A stretch of DNA of 64,000 nt from Onchocerca lupi (lineage: Eukaryota; Nematoda; Chromadorea; Rhabditida; Onchocercidae). Position numbers and translations under genes: made by a program. The stretch spans positions 44,215 to 108,214 of the forward strand of contig JAOVVO010000233.1 of the NCBI GenBank assembly GCA_028564675.1, written 5' to 3'. Below are positions 52,268 to 64,000 of the stretch, piece by piece. Numbering within the stretch: position 1 is the first letter of the stretch; every line of letters begins with the position of its first letter. The notes below the pieces were generated by a model, which ran no database searches, was not told the origin of the DNA, and saw only the letters and a program-made list of their open reading frames with translations.

Positions 52268-54419
52268 AATGACACCTGTTCTGTAAGCTGATCAGTAAAT
52301 CATAAGCGCGTGCCGTAAAAGAAATTCCGAGAATCCTTACTGTTGGTAATAGTTCGGAGAAAAGATACATAAAGTGGCTAAGTTTCAGACTTCTGTAACT
52401 CTAGACATTTGGGGCCAAGGAGATTATTTACATTGGTTAATCAAATGCCACACGTCGTGTCCTCAGTCCTAGTTGAATTGGTTATTGGTGATTGAAAGAA
52501 AATGTATCTCAGATAAATTTTGAAAATCCCCTAAAAATTCAATCTAATTGAAAAATTTTAAGAGAAAATATTCCAAATACCACATTTTAAAATTACACCG
52601 CCTGTTCCACCTTATCCCTCAATTCGTCATTGACGCGGGACATCGGAAATCCGCGAAATGCTAATCGGCCGTTTCACATCAAATTTGAGTAGGAGGTTAG
52701 ATGATCAAAGGCAGGTTGTGACCCCAGTTGATGAGTTTACGGGAAGGTAAGTTGACAAGTTCATTTGCGGAGATAAGTTGGTGAGTTCACGGAAAATAAG
52801 TTGAAAGCTGCAATTTCAAAGATGAGACGGATTGCAACTTCTACGGACATGAATTTCTTTTTGGAATGAACTCTTATACCATTTGAAATATTTTATTGAC
52901 TTATAAATCTGAAGCATTATACTAAATGAAGTCTGTGAAATCTAAAGTATCAAAGATGCTCAGAAATTAGCGAAATATTCGGAACTTATTTTTATAGAAT
53001 ATTCGAATTGTGACGTCAAAATGAAAGGTCTGGGTTTCAAAAAGAATTTGAAATAGAAGTGAAGAGAAATGTGAAATAAAAATGAAAGGATTTGAAAGCC
53101 TCATAAGGTCAATTCTAACTCTCGCATTATTAGATGCCTTATCACGGATTAGGGTTTAAGTTGATCAATTTCTTGATTAATAAAAGGTCAAACTAATTTG
53201 AAATCGAATTTGAATTTCATTTGGAAGATCGTGTACATCCCGATTGGGATATGTTCAAAAAAAAAACTTGTTCATTATTCCTGTAAGTAATATTAGTAGT
53301 ACAGCATTTCCACATTATTAATTGCAAACGAATAAGCAAACCACCTCTTCAGCCTGTATAGCTCCATATATAATGCTGGTATATCCCAGGGTATTCCCGA
53401 GATATATCGGAGCTTTTTTTTTTGAGACGGATCAGTTTCACGTTACGTCACATTTGATCGATGCGTATGAATGGTTGAATTTCGATTTGTTCAATGATGT
53501 GATATTATAACAGAGAATTGAGATATCTTTCGTTCTTTCGTTGGCATAATTACAGTCATATTTACAGTGATAGTTTGGGGAAAGGTCAGTAAAAGGTCAA
53601 TGAGATGAATAAATGATTTGCTGTGAACTATTCTCTTTCACCTTTTTTATTTAATTTTCATTTTGATGTTTGTTTGCTTCTTGGTATTATTGAATGATTG
53701 CTTATTATTTATTCATTCAGATACATATTTCCTAAATTGTTACATTTAGAGCGACGTGATACTGTATTGATTGCAAATATCTCATTCTTGGATTTAACAC
53801 TTCGTTTCAACATCAATGCGAGGAGGTATCAACTTCTGTTTCATTAAAATTTAAATCTTTTTTCAAGAAATTCTTCAATGGTATTATAACTATACTCGTT
53901 TCTGAACATCTGGAATATTTATGAATATGTATGTTTTTAAATAAAATTATCTTTTCCTGTAAAAATCACCAAATGAGATAAACTTATTATGGTTAATGCT
54001 GCAATATGTGCAATTTGTGATATTATCATAGATCAGCTTGATTTGAAAGCAAGCATTGATTCAAACTTGTGGACTAGATTTTTTCTTCAAATCAATTTTA
54101 TAATCAAAATTATTGGTTTATCAGCAATCTGCTTCCTCTATTATTGAATCAATATAATTACATAGATATAATAGATTATTTCCTATAAAAAGGTAAATTA
54201 TTAACTTCTGGCTGGTCGTAATCATCGTTTTTTTCTTTTCTTTTTTGATCAACTAGCATTCATTTTTTCCAATTAGCAGTTACTTTTGGCTCACTGAATA
54301 TATATTATCAAAAGAGCCTTAAGCCTTCAGATGAGCTAGTTAAACTGTTTCCGAATTTCAGATGATTTGAAAAAAGCTGAAGCGAGAAAAAATTCCTGGA
54401 GTGTGCAGGAGTTAGCAGG
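52268..54419. other. Divergent intergenic region
   Basis: This 2.15 kb lies between the starts of the eIF4E gene (-) and the zinc-binding protein gene (+), so it should contain both promoters. Short imperfect repeats built on AAGTTGRYRAGTTCA occur at 52748-52805. No exon or RNA gene is recognised; an ORF at 53322-53510 shows no family features. Confidence 0.45.
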
Positions 54420-57400
54420 ATGAATGCTACAGCAACAGGACCGTTAGATTCATCGGTTAAAGACAAGTAAATACTTCTTTTTCAAATTTCTGTTGTCGAT
54501 ATATTAATAGTAGGTAGAAAATCTTCAAAACAACTAATTATTTTTATCTTATCTTTTAGTTTTCAGTTGATCATAATTGTCTTTTCCATATCTTTCTTTC
54601 GTTTTCTTGATTATGGGCATGGACAAAATATATTTTGAATACTTGAACATCGGCTGTATTGATGAATACTATATAAAAAAATTATTGTAAGGAAATAATA
54701 ACAGGAAATGTTTCGAAGATTTGGTTCAATGCAAAATGAAATGTCTCCATTTCACTAAATAAAAATGAGATGAGGAGAAGAATGACCGTTTTTTTTCTTT
54801 TTCTTTTTTTTTTTTTTTTTTTATTATCCGTTCGAACTTTTCAATACTGGATTTCTTTCCGCACCATATAAAAGAGGTAGAAACATCTCTGGCGAGTAAT
54901 TTCATATTATTTGTTTTTACGAACGACATATTTTTCTTCGACAGAAATGTCTAAATAGGATTAAACCTAATTGCAGAAGTTAAAATCCCAAGACTCATGT
55001 AAGCAGTTCGCATCTTCATAGAGGAAATAAATGGTTATATCTACCGCAATTGAGAAATCAATGGTTACATTATAGTCGTTTGCCGAAGATAGCAACGATA
55101 AAAGGAATAGTTTAAGCATTGTAGAGAAAGAGCAACATCGATCACTTTAGGATGGATTGCTCTTTTGAAATCATCGATATACGCAAGGAAAGTATGCTGT
55201 GGTCAGTGACAAACACAGAAGAACAGAAATTGTTCATAATAAAGTGGACGATGGATAAGTGAAGGGTCACTTTGCTACTATGTATGAAACGAATTATTCG
55301 TCAAATTCTTTAACAGATGCCATAGTTATGGAAACAAAGTTGGTTGAGTGGAATATGTGCGCGATTCGTAAACTAATAGTGGACGTCATCCGTGTTGCAG
55401 AATAGTATTTCCAAGAAAAAAGATAACCATTCGGAGATTCGGAGAATACTTATTCAGCTGGGCGATAAGTCAAGAGTAAAAGCTGATAGGCCAATTACCA
55501 ACAGATCTGATACCGATTGCATCCATCAAAAACTTGAGCCATTATGATGAATTTTAAATTCAATTTTCTCTTGTTCGTTGAACAACGCTTGCAAGTGCTT
55601 TAGATTTATTTCATGTAACTTATTTCTAAAGATATTTGAATTTAGCAAAGGTGATCCGGATTGGTCAATGGAAGATGTAGATTGTGTATTACATTGGATC
55701 GCCGGTGGTACTATTTCTGAAAGAAAGGGAACAGAGCTACTGAATGCTATCTTTGGGAAATCTCTATCTCGTTATACTGTTCGTTCGAAAGTGAAAGCAC
55801 TGAAAGAAAAGGTAATGAAAGCATTGGAAAAAAAAAAAAGGCAAGTAGATTCCACTGGCGTATAAATCATTTTATCCACGGTAATAAATTAAATTTGAGC
55901 TTTGCTATCTCCTTTTTTAATCTTGAGAAAAATGTTATTGATGAAGAAAAGTAGTAATAGTAGTTTTTACAAAAATTTTCGATGAATATTTGCAAATGGA
56001 GACTATATTACCTTTAGATTAGTTCTAATATGTATATTTTAGGAACGCATATCTACCACAACTAATACTGAGCCGAAAGAAAGTGACGACAATGATAACG
56101 AGTCGCAGTATCGTATTGTGGTAGTGGAAAGTGTAATTATTTTTAGTTTTTCTTTTCAGCAGTACCCAACTTTTCGTTTACGCTGCTTTCCTTTTCGATG
56201 ATCTAGTTTTTCAAGTTTTTGATTTTTTCTTCCAAAATCTTTACTTGTCTTAGAAATATTTTTATTTCAGCTACTGAATTATGATATAGCTCGAAAACTA
56301 AGTGAGCAAATCATTCCATAAATCAAAACGATATAATGAACATCCTAAAAAGAACTGAAAAGTTCTATTCTTTCTTTTCTTTTTTTGAAGCGAAAACAAA
56401 GAATAGGATTTAAGATATAGAAGTTTATTGTAGATGATGATATGATACAAGTACAAATACAAAAGTACAAGTATTGAAAAAGAAAAGAAGGAAAGAAATG
56501 TAGGGGACTAGCGCTTGATAATTCAAAATTTCTTTGGACATGCAAAGAGCCTTCAATAAAATTTTATTTAGGCATAGTAATTTGCAGGAAAATGGTGATG
56601 TGAAAACATACACGGAATTGATGAATTACTCAGCTAGCTATAGTGATGTAGCATATGAGAATGGTGATACACTTTGGAGCACAGATGTTTACGATTTGAG
56701 CACCAAGGAGGAAATTGACGTAGGCTCTTAGATTGCTAGAGATAATTACATGATTTACGGTCATGATGTTTAATCCTTTAATTATCAGAGCAGTAAATAC
56801 TTGTTTTAATATAACTCTTCTCCATTCATATTTAATTTTGAATGCGTAATATTCATCTTTTCTTACTCTAGCACATTCATTCCTATATTTCGTTAAAACT
56901 TGTGTTATGAGCCTATTGGTAGATTTGCATTTTGGATTTTGTTTTTACAATCCATCAAACTAAATTCTTATGAGCGAAAATAGCGAATTTTGCCACTATG
57001 AAAAATCTGATTATTTGAATTCATAGCTTCAACTATGGGAATTGTTGAAAAAAAAGTGATAGACGCTTCTTCTGATAGTGATTTTCAGAATCACTAAGAC
57101 CTTTAATGTGATGCTATAAATGTTTGATGATTTCATAATGTTAGTTTCAGATAAGTAAAGTTGAAATCATACGATTGTTGAATCGGCGAGGCAATTTGGG
57201 ACTCATCGCAATAGCAGAAAAGGATGGCTATCGTGTATACAGACAAAGCACAAAACAAGCAGCCCGAGCTTATTACCGTTGTTCACGCTGTGATTGGCTG
57301 AAAAAGAAAAATGGTGCAGGTCGAACAGCTTATATTACCATGGTTAATGATGCCATTGTTGGTACAGCATATCCACCGCATAACGAGTTATGCCAGCTCT

Positions 57401-58754
57401 ATACACCATCAGCTCTCCGGATGAAACAGTTTGATCGGGAAACGAAAAAAGAAGTTTTGCAAAATGTCAAAGAAGATGAGGAACCAAAGGTATTCAACAA
57501 TTTAAATGTTTCTATTTCTGTCTGAATCTTTAATATATTTAATATTTAAATTCTTAGTATCATTATGTATAAACGGCATTGGCCTACAAAAAAATCAATT
57601 TTTTATTCAGACTTGTTTATCTCTCCTTGGAAAAACCTCTAGAAGAAATTTACTGAATGTTGAAATACAATAAACTTTTTCGATTGGTTTGTTAACGCTT
57701 TCGCAATTATTTTCGTCTTTTAGACACTGTTGTCCTCCTTGCTTACGAAAAAATGAGAAATTTGAAGGATTATGGTAAATGAGGAAGTAATTTAGAAATC
57801 AGTACTTTGGATTCCTTACTGTTGTGAGTGCCGTTTGGGTCAATCGTAGCTAGTGGAGGAAAAGTTGATTTTTTGGTATAACTCTTGTCTTTTATTTTAG
57901 GGGAAAATATAGTTTTAAAATGATAATGGAGGATTTTTCTATAAAAAAGTGCGCGACATGGAATACGTTAAATTTGGCTGAATTGAAGAAGCGAAAACAT
58001 TGCTGATTTCAGCTATGGAGTGATTGGAATAGTTCATGAAATAACAATTTGCACAAAGTATAAAGTAGATGTTAAGGTTGATGAAGAATCTCATGTAGCT
58101 GATCGTCACAAGCGTTTGCAATGCTCTCATGAAACACATCTCCAGGAAAGAACATTCCCGGAATATATCTTTGCTCATTTTGGAGGCCCTGCTAGTTTTG
58201 AGCAAAGGTTCGGTTTATTTATTAGCTTACTTATGTTATTCTGTTTTTACTCTGCTTCGCTTTATTTTCTCAGTTGCATTGTGAAGTATTTTTTGATCCT
58301 TTAATGATATATAATGATTTTACTATTTACGCTCTTTATTGCGGTGGAAACCAAGTATTGTGGATAGTATTCTTGACAAATCAACTTAGTATTTTTAATG
58401 TAATGATTTAATATTTTTACCCAATGAAATGTGATTAACATTTTTAATTTTTCTTAGTTTAAACTTCTCTTTTTAATGTGAACTTATTACTATGGATTCT
58501 ACAACTGTAACGCAAGATACAGATACTGATAATTAAATAAGATTAAGCTATAGATGTTAGTGAAATCTTATTTTTACGGCATATCTGTTCAATGTTTCGA
58601 AAAACAATTACTTTTTTTTTTCTATTTCAGTTCTACATTACCACCGAAGGAAGAGGTGTTTATAGTTACGAGCACTGCTGCAGCTTTATGCTCAAAAGAC
58701 GATTTAAAAAAAGTATCTCCTTCGGAGAATCAAATAAAAAGAAAATGCTTCTAA
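54420..58754 (+). CDS. Unknown protein with FLYWCH-like zinc-binding segment
   Basis: Not recognised as a named gene. Best chain of exons: 54420-54466, 55646-55811, 56043-56132, 56588-56719, 57151-57489, 57850-57875, 58013-58207, 58631-58754. They total 1119 nt, 372 aa, in frame throughout. Exon 2 encodes WSMEDVDCVLHWIAGGTIS with a following basic helix (VRSKVKALKEK), somewhat like a Myb/SANT or helix-turn-helix unit. Exons 3-4 are acidic and polar. Exon 5 has GYRVYRQSTKQAARAYYRCS, then RCDWLKKK, then an alternating beta-like ITMVNDAIVG and HNELC. This is a C-x2-C...H...C layout after an aromatic YYRC, as in FLYWCH/WRKY-GCM-type zinc domains, so DNA binding is plausible. A possible second Cys/His-rich stretch follows in exon 7 (RLQCSHETH). 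The 26-nt exon is inferred only because it is needed to keep frame. An alternative terminal exon at 56271-56321 would truncate the protein before the zinc segment. Confidence 0.6.
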
Positions 58755-59463
58755 TATGCTGATAATTACTGATAGTTACCTTCTCTTTTTCATTCATTTT
58801 TTTTATATTCGAGAAATGTTTTTAATTTTATGTGTGCTTTTGCTGCAAGCTTCCTGATCTGTGATCATTCTCTACCAGAATGGTCTTTCTCCTTTCCTTT
58901 TGCAACAACTGTGATTGCCTTTTGCCGATAACCCACCCTTTTGAACTGGATATATTATATTCCAACTTGTTTTTTTTTCTTTTTTTTTTTTATTTATATC
59001 TTTACATTATGTATGGTCTCCGCTGAAATTACTGGTGGTTCCAAGTGCCACATAAAAATTTTGTTACCTAGCATTTTACTTTATTTATTGTGAATATTGT
59101 TGTAAATATAAGTGATGGCTTTCTGTTTCTATTAACATATTATCGTTCATCTATTCTTTTGATGAAAAATGATCTAAATATTTCTAAGGGTATTTTTTAA
59201 GCCAGCAGCTTATTTCAATTTCGTTATGTTATCGAGTTTATAAAATTTTTTCCTTTTTTTTTTTTTTTTTTTTTGCTTTAAATTAATATCGAATAGAAGA
59301 GTGAGAAGGTGTCATGAAAAAATAGATATATTCATTGCTTGTATTCATAGTTATATGTTATTTGGAAAACGCGTGTCTTGTGAGCATTATTTACATTCCT
59401 ATCGACTTTACATTTAATTATATTCTGCGTATCACCGAATACATGAATCCGATTTTTGCACTG
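58755..59463. other. Convergent 3' region, nothing identified
   Basis: Spacer between the stops of two converging genes. T-rich, with a poly-T run at about 59254-59273. Presumably the two 3' untranslated regions. Confidence 0.5.
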
Positions 59464-59860
59464 TCACGCGCGTTGTGTTATATCTACAGTGTGTTCCATT
59501 GATGATTCCAGCTGTCCAGTTTTTGATATTAATTTTTCTCCTTCATCTTCTGTGCTTATTGCTATCTCTTTGGTCGACTTTTTTGTTCTAATTGTTGCTA
59601 GTCTTGGTTGTTCAATTGGTCTTTTCATATGAGAAATATATTCGTGAGCTTTCGGATCCCCCCATTCAAAAGGTGCTTTCCGGTCGATATTACGTCGTTG
59701 AATGGCAGACAGGAATAGATTTTCAATTTGGTCATAATCTGGTCGATGATGATAGCGAAGCAAAGAGATATATTCCAAGATAACGCCAAATTGCTTTGGA
59801 CAGCCCTCAATTTTCGAATTGTCTAGTTTTGCAATTGTATGTTTCGTTGAGTTTGCATTT

Positions 59861-59908
<48 letters not shown>

Positions 59909-62512
59909 TGCAATTCACTGTCATGTTATGCTTGTTGTCTCACCAATTGTGGGAAAATTTTTATGCTCTTCAAATTGTTATCTAATTCGAGTTTATATTC
60001 AAAATAATATTTTTTTTACTTTACTATCGTAGAGATATAATGGCTACTTTAGTTTTCTTTTTCTTTCAACAGAGCTTTGGGTATGACTTATAAATTTTTG
60101 GAAAATTCTTTCAAATCAAACTTTGTCCAAAAATATTAAAAGAATGATAGATTTACCTGAAGCAATCTTCTATTACTGATCGTTTGTTTGATAACAGCTG
60201 TTTCTTTTCGATCCAAACCTTTCCATGGTAAGCGGCTAGCAATGAACTCAATTAACATATACATCATTGACCTTAATGTTTATTTAATCTGTCTTTATTA
60301 TGCAAATACTGAGTAAATGATAAAAGGGAAAGAAAATATTATTCAGCTAGCCTTATTGGTCATATCTTTAATAACATGAAGAATAAAAGCTGTTATCTAA
60401 ATAATTAGACGTGTTTTTTTCTTTCAATTATTAGATTTCAATTTGTAAGCTCAATCTTATGTAATTAATTACGGTGCGCATTTTTTGAAGTTTGATTAAT
60501 GTGGTAATTTATGTTTAAATATTCCTCTTTTTCACAATTATTGTGTCGTTACTTATCACCAAAAGATTGCCATTTGCTTATTGTAAACATTCTGATAGTT
60601 ACCAGAATTTCTTGACCGTTTTCTGGATTAGCGATAATATAAAAGGTTATTTTTAAAGAGATAAAACTAATTTATTGTATGATAGTTTTGGAAGTGCCTG
60701 TCTTCCTCTTATTTCTATCTCATTTATCTTGGAAACAGGTAATATTATCATCTGATTATTAATTTTGTTCTTAGGTACCATAGATCATCATGGCGTCCTT
60801 GTTCCAAGTGTTTATGTACATTAACACTGCAATATGCGACGGTACCACGAAATGACGCACGTGCACGTGGCTTGCGTAATCTAAGCGTTTTTGTTGTCAT
60901 ATCATATGTAGCAAATTGTCGTGATAGACCAAAATCCAAAACATACAATACATTAACATTTTTCAAACCAATTGCAAAATTTGCTGGCTTTACATCACGA
61001 TGTATAAAATAGATACTGTGAAGGTCACGAAGAGCCTAAAAAAATGAAAAAAAAAGGCTGGGTTTCGTTTAAATTTTAAAAAACTGAAAAAAAGGTAATT
61101 TTAGAAGTCAAATAACTGAAATTTAAAGAAGAATATGATTATTATTTTCTTTCTTAATTAAAATTTAAAGCGAAATTTGATATTTCATCATACGCGATCT
61201 ATGTTGTAGAGAATTCGAGAATCGGAAGCAATTAATTTTAAGAAGACTTTGAAAAATTTTTGATAAGCAATTCTGACGAATATGACGGAATACTGGGGGG
61301 ATTGTTGTTCCGGATTTCAGTTCTGTTAAACTTGAAAAAAATACATGGGGACTTCAGAAGAGAATGTTTTCAGGGGAAGTTTTCTGGAGAGAATGTCGTG
61401 ATAGACCAAATCCAAGATATACAATACTTTAACACTTTTCCGATCAATCATCCGATTTTTCAGGTTTTTCCGATTTTCCGACTAGAAAATGGGAAGATAA
61501 AAATACATACATTGAGGGCTTGAAGAGCAATTTTTAAAACGGTAGCTATTGTGAATTGATGATTTGGTGCCATTTTGTGTAGTTCGCTAAGTGATTTCCC
61601 GAGTAGTTCCATAAGCAAGAAATTAAATAGTGCTGTACGACCTGAAATTGCTCAATTAATTCAATTAATTTTAATGAAAGTTTGAAAGTTTTCAGTGAGT
61701 AACTTCGACAGGTATATTTAATTATTAATTAACATGAATAATGGCAGTGTTTAGTTTTGATTATGCTTTATTGCTCGATTATTCTATAACGCAATTATTT
61801 AATAATTAATCGTATAATCGGTCGACTATGTTACATTCTTTTATTCAAATTCACATTTTAATTGATCAATTTATGAATTAATTATGAATTATTACCGGCT
61901 GTGATGAAAATGGGGACATGTTTGGAGTATTGCATACGTTTCAAAATATTAGCTTCCGCTCGAAGTAATTGATCATTGTGACCTAAATCTCGGGATTCAA
62001 CTTTCATCGCTAGATGTTTCATTTTATCCGCTTGCTAAATTACGCCTTATTTACATCATTATGAGGAATTTCTGCAGAAATATATTTCAGACACTGGCAT
62101 TTAATTGAATTTTTTTCAGTCAGGAAATTACAAGATTTTGGGAATGTTTGAGTATTTTGATGAATGTACACGGGGTAAATTTAAAATTTATACAGAATTA
62201 CGAATACAACACGAGATAAATTTAGAATTTACACAAAATTATAAAGTTTAAATAGTCTTAAACCTAAAAGTTTGTTATCGTTTCTCACTAGCAGGCGCAA
62301 TATTACTTTTAATGCCATCAGACTGAATGATTATCATCAAAGGTCACCAAGTTCGAAATATAGTAAAAATGATAAAAAATGATGATTACTTTTGCGCATA
62401 CTTCAAATACAGCTCCGCAACCTCCTTTACCCAATTTCTTGATCACGATCCAATCACCCACCGTATCAAACGGCTTTAAACCTAAAAGTTTGCTGTCACT
62501 TTTAACGGACAT
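59464..62512 (-). CDS. TTBK/CK1-family serine-threonine kinase
   Basis: Protein kinase of the casein kinase 1 group, closest in pattern to tau-tubulin kinases, a group greatly expanded in nematodes. Exons: 62512-62390, 62034-61896, 61641-61511, 61035-60779, 60271-60157, 59805-59464. They total 1107 nt, 368 aa. All catalytic elements are visible: glycine loop LGKGGCGAVFEV, lysine in LAMKVES, a MELLGKSL hinge, catalytic loop YFIHRDVKPANF, DFGLSRQF, FRGTVAYCSVNVH in the activation segment, and GRHDDLWSMMYMLIEF as in TTBK. The last exon gives the C-lobe end (FEWGD) and a Lys/Glu/Thr-rich tail. The final acceptor (GAG|GGC at 59806-59805) is chosen because it aligns LLQ directly to the CPKQF segment, as in TTBK; it lacks a good polypyrimidine tract. 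The intron before it (59806-60156) holds a poly-T run of about 40 bases. Confidence 0.9.
61392..61447 (-). pseudogene. Decayed duplicate of the kinase DFG exon segment
   Basis: Inside the intron between 61036 and 61510, the bases at 61392-61447 closely repeat 60914-60969, which encode VLYVLDFGLSRQF on the minus strand. The copy has lost one base in the DFG codons, so it reads VLYILDLVYH and shifts frame. It is therefore a relic of a partial exon or gene duplication rather than an alternative exon. Confidence 0.75.
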
Positions 62513-63744
62513 TTCCCGTTTACATTAGACATTCAATTAGTCATCACCTCTCACAACCACATTTCTATAAAATTATTGTTAAAAGAACTTGTAATCAACT
62601 ACTTATATTTCTTGTTATCAGCAATCACTTCGTCTTTCTCTTTCTGAATAATTTGTATAAATATTAAATTTTGGATAATATGAAAAGAACTGCAAAATTA
62701 ATTGAAAAAAAAGGATTATTTGAAGATTGAACAGAAATGAGTATTTCTGAAACGGTAAAAGCAAAAGATGAAGTGAGATAATCTTCATCATCTCTCGAAA
62801 TCAATATGTTTTTAATGAAATTTAAAATGGATGATGAAATCTATCATCATTCGCTCATTTATTATCATATTTAATCAATAAACATATGATTGATAACAAC
62901 ATGGAGCTAAGTTTTAACTTGAAAATTTAATCAGATACTCGACATTATCATTTTCATGGCTCAATAATTAGTCACTAATTACTCTTTTATTTTTTCAAAT
63001 ATAATTTCATAATATTATTGAAAATAACAATAACAAGAATATTGTAAAATAAAATCAAGTACCATATCATTCAGAGAATGTTCAATTTGACAAAAGTGTC
63101 TGAAAATTGCAAATCATTTTCTTTACTAAATTGATCATGCAAATTAAGTAATGTGATAATTAAGTAATATAATAAAATTAATATAATAATTAAGTAATAT
63201 ATATGTCCTTACTAGGAACTATAATTGATCTGCCAATGACCTTAAGTGTTATTAGTCCATGTCATCAATGCTTTAGTTTCAAGTTGAGTTTTTAGTGAAA
63301 TTGATAGTTGTCTCTTCTTAATCATGAAATTAAGGCTTATTAAGTGATCAATTGTGTTATATTCAATCATTTGGTTGTAATATAAACAAAGATTGTAGCA
63401 TCAAGTCGAATTAATCAAATAATAATTAACAATTTTTAGTTGCTAATGATTATTGATTGAAAATTTTTATACTTTCTTTAGCATAAAAAAAAAAAAAAAT
63501 TAATAGCAAAATCTACAAAACTTAGTACAGTATTGACAATTTTTAAATGAATAACAGCCTATTAGGAAAAATAAATCAATTTTTGATATTTGGAAAATAT
63601 ATTAGATACTAGAATGGTACCACAGACATATATCCGTTGCTAGATGAATGAATTCTTACATTGTAAAGACAATATAAAGTTGGCTCTTAATTTTTAAATT
63701 GAAAGTATAATTTTTGAATAAAAGATATAAAGTTAATTTTTGAA
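62513..63744. other. Intergenic AT-rich spacer
   Basis: Upstream of the kinase start codon; should contain its promoter. The unit ATAATTAAGTAAT repeats about three times at 63143-63200. No exon or RNA gene seen. Confidence 0.45.
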
Positions 63745-64000
63745 TTAAATTTGAGTCCGAAGTATAACAGCACTCATCTCAATTGAGAGATATGCTCTGA
63801 AATAAATTTCAGAAATTGAATTTGAATTTAATACTTTGAACAATTGTTTCTCTTCCATCTGATTGTTACTATCTGTCGTGGAACTTGGTATGTTAGGATG
63901 AAAGTGTTCCCCGACACTAAGTAATTCGAATAGTTTATTACGTTGAATATAACGCGTGAGGTATTGTCCAAACGCGGCACACAATAAGTAACGAATGTAT
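63745..64000 (-). CDS. Last exon of an unidentified gene (partial, runs off the right edge)
   Basis: An open frame on the minus strand runs from the right edge of the window to a stop at 63745 without a convincing start codon, so it is probably the 3' coding exon of a gene lying mostly beyond position 64000. The visible product begins YIRYLLCAAFGQYLTRYIQR and continues KLFELLSVGEHFHPNIPSS, with a polar Asn/Ser/Glu tail. I recognise no family. The first half has protein-like composition; the tail could be variable or non-coding. Confidence 0.4.
   Translation of the reverse strand, partial: YIRYLLCAAFGQYLTRYIQRNKLFELLSVGEHFHPNIPSSTTDSNNQMEEKQLFKVLNSNSISEIYFRAYLSIEMSAVILRTQI

Noticed and set aside
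52748..52805. AAGTTG..GAGTTCA repeats as a possible regulatory array
   Set aside because: Only two or three imperfect units; not enough to call a site.
55812..55865. Use of a GC donor at 55841 for exon 2 of the zinc-binding gene
   Set aside because: It puts the next exon in a frame with an early stop; the normal GT donor at 55812 keeps the frame.
59796..60032. Plus-strand frames with a long Phe run
   Set aside because: They translate the poly-T run inside the kinase intron.
1..64000. tRNA, rRNA, CRISPR arrays and spliced-leader RNA genes
   Set aside because: Looked for B-box-like GGTTCRANNCC motifs and regularly spaced repeats by eye; none convincing. A covariance-model search would settle this.

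Overview
The window is nuclear DNA of an animal, most likely a nematode. The sequence is strongly AT-rich and the genes are broken into many short exons with small GT-AG introns. The proteins look worm-like: a cap-binding protein of the worm IFE-1/2/5 type and a LIN-18/RYK receptor. A parasitic clade III (spirurid or filarial) worm is my guess from gene style and base composition; no species marker is visible.

Layout. 1-4,000: a decayed Helitron (rolling-circle transposon) with a recognisable hairpin-CTAG 3' end at 3428-3459, followed by a second, separate fragment of Helitron Rep. 4,777-10,188 (+): SUV3-type mitochondrial RNA helicase, 17 exons. 11,125-12,060 (+): possible dead MutL homologue (MLH3/PMS-like C-terminus). 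14,091-22,146 (+): NUP133 nucleoporin, 24 exons. 22,147-26,283: no gene seen. 26,284-36,604 (-): RYK/LIN-18 Wnt receptor pseudokinase, 14 exons, with a Helitron-like 3' end in one intron. 36,605-42,319: no gene seen, two local duplications. 42,320-44,324 (-): UTP23 (rRNA processing) with an NDUFAF8-like twin-CX9C protein just upstream. 45,656-48,919 (-): PEX3. 50,461-52,267 (-): eIF4E. 54,420-58,754 (+): an unrecognised protein with a FLYWCH-like zinc-binding segment. 59,464-62,512 (-): TTBK/CK1-family kinase. 63,745 to the right edge (-): last exon of an unidentified gene.

The genes are mostly conserved housekeeping functions (mitochondrial RNA turnover, nuclear pore, ribosome biogenesis, complex I assembly, peroxisome biogenesis, translation initiation) plus one Wnt receptor. 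Apart from the UTP23/NDUFAF8 pair they do not look functionally grouped. Exon coordinates were read by eye from splice signals, frame continuity and family similarity. For all eight recognised genes, and for the 54-58 kb model, the summed exon length is a multiple of three and close to the usual family length where one is known. I found no convincing new biological system; the most novel items are the 54-58 kb zinc-binding gene, the nested ORF in the eIF4E intron, and the relics of MutL and of a kinase exon.
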